From NCBI GenBank assembly GCA_022494885.1, contig JAGVSM010001307.1, positions 1 to 64,000 on the forward strand: a stretch of 64,000 nucleotides of DNA, given 5' to 3'. Below the pieces are notes generated by a model. The model was not told the origin of the DNA. It did not search any database and saw only the letters and a list, made by a program, of their open reading frames with translations. Source of the DNA: Micrasema longulum. Taxonomy: Eukaryota > Arthropoda > Insecta > Trichoptera > Brachycentridae. Within the stretch, counting starts at the first letter, position 1, and each line of letters starts with the position of its first letter. The position numbers were made by a program, and so were the translations under genes. Below, piece by piece: positions 59,801-64,000 of this stretch.

Positions 59801-62791
59801 CGTAAGACTGATCATCTTATCTTCATGCAATGAAAATAGAAAAAATGCAATGAGCCCATTTATGAGTATAACTAAAAGTGTATTTCTACAAATATATAAA
59901 CATGTTTAAATTATTATTATTACTATCATGTGTGCGGAATACATTGAATGTTTACGGTTGTAGGCAGCCATCTTGGTCTTCCGACGAGAAGGTTCTGGGG
60001 CGGCTGGTGAACAACGAGGTCGTCATGCTGGAGGAGGGCAAGTACGAGGAGCCCGTGGCGCGCCTCAACTACGCCAAGGTGGCCGGCTTCAGCATCTCCC
60101 CCTCTCCCGCACAGCGCTGCCACGTCATCTGCCACTTGCCGGGTTAGCTACGCTCGTGCGATTATTGTCACTGGAGAGACCCGGAATTAATGAAGACGGA
60201 GATGGCTAACCAAGCCCAGAAGACAATTTTTAATACAGTGTTTATCCTACCTGCTGACAAGCCTCTAAGATTAGAAGCTTAGCGGGTTATTAAAAAAAAA
60301 TAGGGTTATTGCTTCATAAGTTCCCAATGTCACTGCAACTTGAGTAGATCTATTGTGACGGGTCCCGTAAATTAGTTCTTACTTTCTAAGCTCAGGTCTT
60401 CGAAGAGTTTGGCTACTGAGTGGAGGCCGTGTGTTTTCTCTAAATCTCCCCCCGATATAACAATAATTATTATTGATGATGTATCAACTGAGTTTAGGAA
60501 AATGGCTTCCTACCGGAATTTTGGAATCAGGTATTTTGTTCCAAATTGTGTTTTTATTTATTTACATAACTTTCTGTTCATTTATTTATTGCCAAATGGC
60601 AATTTCTTCCAATTTTATAGGTACGTAAATAAATTGAATCGAAATTTTTAAATCGGGTTGTGGTCCTGTGGCTAGTGTTCGGACTCACGGATCAAAGGTT
60701 CGTGGTTCAAACCCCACTCTACCCCAACTTGATTCCCATTTTCCAACAGTTAGTTATTTACAACTCGTTGAAAATGGCCTTCAAAATGAAATATTTGGGT
60801 AAATCATAAGAACGATTATATTTATTTTAAAAAAATAAAAAATCTCTTCGATTATAGTTTTCCAAAGAAAAGACAAAATAAAGAAAAAGGGGAAGAGAAT
60901 TTAAGCAAGAAATGGGAAAGGTTTCTTCAGATGTGATTAAATAAAAGCTGCAGAAACATCTTTTTTTATCATCTCCTCGTTTGTGTGTCGTTCACATAGT
61001 GATCGATAAATTTATTTTCATCTGAACGGCTGAAAATCTAAGAAGACTCGATCAATCAGTTTCGTTTTTAAAAAAAAATGTTTTCAATTAATAATCGTTT
61101 GGGACCTAAATCCTTTTGCCAGAATGCGTATAAGACCCACATAATTGGTTTAAAACTCATCAAAAAAATAAAACTAATTTTTCTAAAATTCCAGTTTGAA
61201 GTCTTTTTTCTAAACATATTTTTTTTACACTTTTACAAATTATTCCCTCCTTTTTACGTTTTATTGTACATCATTAAATGTCATTGCAGGTGCTTCTGGA
61301 ATGCCGTCGTTTGGGAAGCTTTTCCAATACCCCAAATTTGAGTCAACCCAAGCTCTTGCCAGCAAAGGTTTCTTCCAGGTATGTTTTGTGTAGTTTTTTT
61401 TTTATTTACGAGAAATTTGCCCTATCATTTATGGTACAAATATGGTTTCAGTTCCATATTTTGGTATAAAAATTATTGTTTGTAAGCGAATGTAATGACA
61501 CATTCGTGGTTATGACTGCTATAGCCGTTACGATTGTTACTCATTTAGGAAATGATAGCTATAGCTGTCTCTCTAAAAGATGTTGGTAGTAAAAAGACAG
61601 CTATAACCTAAGAGTAATAATGCGCCAGGCTATGGAGGAGCCCGAACATAGGAAAACCATTCTATGACTATTAAGTATTAATTTAGTTACAGTTCGCAGC
61701 ATGACAATGGACCGTACTCAGGCCGAGAATTGCCAAATCAAATTCGTTTAATCCATTGTTGCCCCGTATTATTATCTTAAGGAATGCTAAAAAATAGTAC
61801 CTACATATTAACACATATTTTTCACTTGAATTAAAATTAACATTATTTTACTTTTCATTTTCAATCATTTTAATCATTACAGAAAACATTGAAAATGTAT
61901 ATAAAAAGGTGTTTCAGGTTTTAGGACTTTATATGAATGCCTAGTGCGGCCCTCACATATTTCCCGTAATCAATAGTAAACATACTCTAATTTATCGCCT
62001 AAATTGGGAAAAAATAGTATCTTAAGTAAATATGTTGATATAGAGAAAGTTTTTAAGCAAAAATCAACGTAAATCAAAAGAAAATATTCAAAAATTAATT
62101 ACCAGTGAAAACTGACTCCTTTAACATCTTTGACGCTCCTATTGCTGCAACCAAACATACTGCAATTCAACATTGTCAATTTTTATTTATTATAATGTAA
62201 ATATCCAAGTTGTTTACAAACAAAGCCAAACACAGCGACAAAAGCGTCCGTTAGGCGTCTGTTTTCAAACAAAACAAAATGGCCGCCAGCAGAGTAAAGT
62301 CGCCAACCAACAACGCTTCCGTTCTATGAAACAGAGATAGGGCTTCTCTATAGCTGGGCGCATTATTATTCTGAGGCTATAACCTATGTGAAACTGTTAA
62401 AATATTTTTTAAATCAATATTTCACGCTGACCTTTCCAGAAATCAAACCTGGGACCTCAAGCATGGTAGGCGAACGCGCCGTCTACACTATAATGCAGAC
62501 TTATCTCCACACAATTTCCCCTTTCAAGATAACCTGGGAGTAGCCATCGAGCTGAAGACACTTGTCCGAGATTCCGGTTCTATTTCACACACAGAACTGT
62601 ACTGACAAAGAGTGTGTCAATTTTTCATTGATTGTTTTAGGGAGATTCTTGCACATTCTACTGGAACGAGCGAGGAACCAGCGTTCTCTTCATGACGTCC
62701 ACGGAAGTAGACAAGACTGGCGCCAACTACTACGGCCGCCAGACCCTTCACTACGCCAGCACCAAGGGAGACACGAGCCTGGTGCAGCTGT
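53853..62791 (+). CDS. eIF2A: eIF2A (eukaryotic translation initiation factor 2A), first seven exons, 3' partial
   Basis: Exons: 53853-53889, 54033-54174, 56605-56743, 57665-57744, 59964-60142, 61290-61378, 62641-62791. All junctions have AG/GT ends and compatible phases; 272 codons plus one base are present and the gene continues beyond the window. The protein shows the N-terminal half of the eIF2A beta-propeller: SPKGQYFAWINGTTVEVV, AMDIQFSPQSNYLFVWE, FTQKKQIGWQPSWSSDE, GKLFQYPKF and TSTEVDKTGANYYGRQTLHY, the last nearly matching human eIF2A. Family knowledge: eIF2A is a monomeric factor implicated in initiator-tRNA delivery and non-AUG initiation; it is unrelated to the eIF2 alpha subunit. 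Two in-frame ATGs occur, at 53853 and 53862; I take the first, though either is possible. Introns are transposon-rich (MITE M1 copy C, SINE-A, -C and -D, TIR element T1). Confidence 0.96.
54715..54840. repeat. FB1 fragment
   Basis: ACCAACCAATGACAGGTCTC and ATGCCCGGACTTCCATTTTC resemble the FB1 core and arm, more diverged than other copies. Confidence 0.5.
55141..55434 (+). pseudogene. LINE fragment, plus strand
   Basis: Encodes VKDCPCLVNEINFRIPFKTT and RYRCTFHTKSFQTNYAQFSP, matching the region seen antisense at 10967-11281 in pattern (DCPxLLxxINFxxP). Part of a non-LTR retrotransposon C-terminal region. Confidence 0.7.
55500..56140 (-). pseudogene. LINE 3' end, antisense, with intact C-terminal frame
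   Basis: The minus strand reads GSITNSEFGQRNFRFLGPKI, then FNMLPKHSKTMTRIQFNKF and ends KKWLLGLG followed by TGA. The 3' untranslated part (55500-55740 on the plus axis) is shared at high identity with 63142-63335. A Jockey/CR1-like element, 5' truncated. Confidence 0.85.
56744..57664. other. eIF2A intron 3
   Basis: AT-rich; no repeat family with other copies recognised. The segment TTTTGGTGCTCATTTTTAAA near 57565 also occurs near 35220. Confidence 0.4.
57894..58305 (-). mobile_element. MITE M1, copy C (inverted)
   Basis: Contains the complement of the M1 core, ATTTTTACCACGCATAAGAA and ACACCGTGTGTGACGTCAGA, with ends ATGAGGAAGTTTGGG and GAAGCTCCTCCATG. It is the longest and least similar of the three. 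Confidence 0.7.
59115..59297 (+). mobile_element. SINE-D copy
   Basis: A decayed tRNA-like head with B box GGGTTCGATTCCCGCC, body CATCCAAGAAAGATTTTTTC and tail CACCTGCTGACAAGCCTC, then AGAGGCTTAGCGGGTTATT. The tail recurs at 60240-60292. Confidence 0.7.
59660..59835 (+). mobile_element. SINE-A copy
   Basis: CCTCGTAGCCAACTGGTTGG, B box GGTTCAATTCCCGACATGG, then the body with TTTCATAGTCCCTGAACTGG and CACCTGAAGCGTAAGACTGA. Tail truncated. It lies just upstream of eIF2A exon 5. Confidence 0.75.
60240..60292 (+). mobile_element. SINE-D tail fragment
   Basis: TTATCCTACCTGCTGACAAG, CCTCTAAGATTAGAAGCTTA and GCGGGTTATT match the tail of the copy at 59115-59297. It lies about 100 bases after eIF2A exon 5. 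Confidence 0.7.
60653..60815 (+). mobile_element. SINE-C copy
   Basis: Head GGGTTGTGGTCCTGTGGCTA, B box GTGGTTCAAACCCCAC, body ACCCCAACTTGATTCCC, AACTCGTTGAAAATGGCC, tail AAATATTTGGGTAAATCATA. Inverse copy at 48201-48365. Confidence 0.85.
61495..61610. repeat. Imperfect hairpin repeat with CTATAGC motifs
   Basis: GTGGTTATGACTGCTATAGC, CATTTAGGAAATGATAGCTA and TAGCTGTCTCTCTAAAAGA resemble, in part inverted, the segment 17515-17590 behind hyd. Confidence 0.5.
61611..62372 (-). mobile_element. TIR element T1, full-length copy 2 (762 bp)
   Basis: Left AGAGTAATAATGCGCCAGGC, right GCTGGGCGCATTATTATTCT: terminal inverted repeats. Internal GAATGCCTAGTGCGGCC, GTTTACAAACAAAGCCAAAC and GGCCGCCAGCAGAG match the copy at 20646-21430 in inverse orientation. 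Lies in eIF2A intron 6; no ORF of a transposase. Confidence 0.8.
62440..62500 (-). mobile_element. Antisense SINE-A-like head
   Basis: On the minus strand it carries GGCGCGTTCGCCTACCATGC and a decayed B box. Flanking ACTTATCTCCACAC and GGTTCTATTTCACACAC match the surroundings of the copy at 26722. Confidence 0.6.
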
Positions 62792-63141
62792 GTACGTACA
62801 CCCAATTATTGGCACATTTCATTACTTCAGAGTAATGAAAGAGTGGAAAATTTCACATATTCTTCATTAAAATTTGATTATGAAACATTGAATTTATTTT
62901 ATTAGTCAGCATAAGTTGTGTTTGTTTTTTTTCCAAATGAACAGAACTCTTTTCATCTTGGACATGACAACAAAAATACAACAAATTATTTAAGTTTGTA
63001 AGGTAAAATTCTTGATGTAAGTTCATTGTAATTTATTATAGAAATAAAAGACGAGTAATACTTTAATCCACAAATTTGGAATTTAATTTACTCTCATATA
63101 ATTTTAAATTATCTATCCTTACTGTTTTGTATAAATAATAA

Positions 63142-63335
63142 TAATAATGGTTTATTAACAAAAATTACAATTTCTTTATCTACTACATACATACTTAGGT
63201 AATAGATTTCTCTGGATTATGTCTAGTCTGCCTAACTAGGTACGACCTGTTTAAAGGCAGACATTTTTATGCAAAAATAAACAATAACATGACTACCTAC
63301 TAGTTAATTTATTATAAAGTTATACAATATATCTA
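63142..63335 (-). mobile_element. LINE 3'-end fragment
   Basis: TTATCTACTACATACATACT, GGATTATGTCTAGTCTGCCT, AACTAGGTACGACC and ACTACCTACTAGTTAATTTA repeat 55500-55700 almost base for base, consistent with a second, shorter 5'-truncated copy of the same LINE. Confidence 0.8.
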
Positions 63336-64000
63336 CCAAATACATTGAATTTCTTAATAATGATACCAGTCTCGAAGATTTAGCGAAAGTGATGAAACCG
63401 GTCACTGGATGTTCCAAATTTGTGGATTTGTGGTATCACTTGTCTTTTATTTCTACAATAAATTACAACAAATCAGTCAATAATGTATTCTGCTTCATTA
63501 TTTTACAACAATAGTAAATGATTCACAGCATCTTAACCCTACACTGTGCAAATATCGCAAGCAGCTTTGACTGCTTTATTCCCTCGATTGAAGATTTATC
63601 CCCTTGATTGAGAAGGGCATGTCGAAAATGCTCATTTTTGTGTATTGACATTCCATTTATTTATTTGTTCTTTTACAATTATTTATATATTACTTTTTTT
63701 TTAAAGCTGGACTTAGTACAGGGTACCGACCCTAGTTAGACTGGCAACGATACAATAATTTTAAAAAATATATTAACATTTAACATACTCTGTAACAGGG
63801 CTGCCACGTGCCAGTAGTTTTTTTGGCTTTCATTAAAAATATGATTATTCGCTGTTTGGCAGTCTTGATCTGTATTTAGGTATGTTCATCTTTTTTTTAT
63901 TGTACACTGAATTTTACCTATTTTTTTTGTTCGTTAGTTTGAGTGTAAACTGTTTTTGTAAACAAATAAATGTTAATAAATGATCACATATACAATATCT
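63336..64000. other. eIF2A intron 7 (continues past window)
   Basis: No exon recognised; next eIF2A exon must lie beyond 64000. AT-rich sequence. Confidence 0.5.

Noticed and set aside
1..64000. CRISPR arrays, bacterial operons, prophage or plasmid features
   Set aside because: The window is clearly eukaryotic with spliced genes; no array of equal direct repeats with unique spacers is present.

Overview
This is a eukaryotic, intron-rich nuclear segment, most likely from an insect. The proteins are animal-type, the introns are very AT-rich while many exons are GC-rich, and the non-coding DNA is packed with tRNA-derived SINEs, 5'-truncated LINEs, mariner remnants and fold-back/MITE elements. 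I cannot name the species from sequence alone.

Layout. (1) 1-16856, plus: the last 14 exons (760 residues) of hyd/UBR5, a giant HECT E3 ubiquitin ligase. It includes the PABC/MLLE domain and the whole HECT domain with its catalytic cysteine; the 5' part of the gene lies off the left edge. (2) 18129-18524, plus: two exons encoding a 66-residue protein I do not recognise. It could be a separate gene, the second cistron of the hyd transcript, or an alternative hyd tail. (3) 23751-32728, plus: an eight-exon, 732-residue RNF168-type RING E3 ligase with ubiquitin-binding MIU-like helices. (4) 32.8-50.4 kb: a gene-free interval that I read as a transposon graveyard, with LINE, SINE, mariner and hairpin elements. 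(5) 50472-52025, minus: an intronless ALG3/Not56 dolichol-P-mannose mannosyltransferase. (6) 53853-right edge, plus: the first seven exons of eIF2A, divergent from ALG3 and cut by the window edge.

Exon junctions of the three spliced genes were checked by reading phase. hyd gives 760 codons in frame from position 2 to the stop. RNF168 gives 732 codons plus stop. The eIF2A exons join without a frame break. The genes are functionally unrelated apart from two ubiquitin E3s (hyd, RNF168), both of which act in the DNA-damage response in other animals; I see no operon-like logic.

The non-coding DNA holds recognisable families with several copies each inside this one window: at least four tRNA-derived SINE families, a 0.77-kb TIR element with two full-length copies and deletion derivatives, a fold-back family including a 72-bp-arm palindrome with one mismatch, a MITE family beginning with AATGAGGAAGT, and three mariner remnants of apparently different lineages. 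The most interesting unexplained signal is the 66-residue spliced ORF immediately behind hyd.
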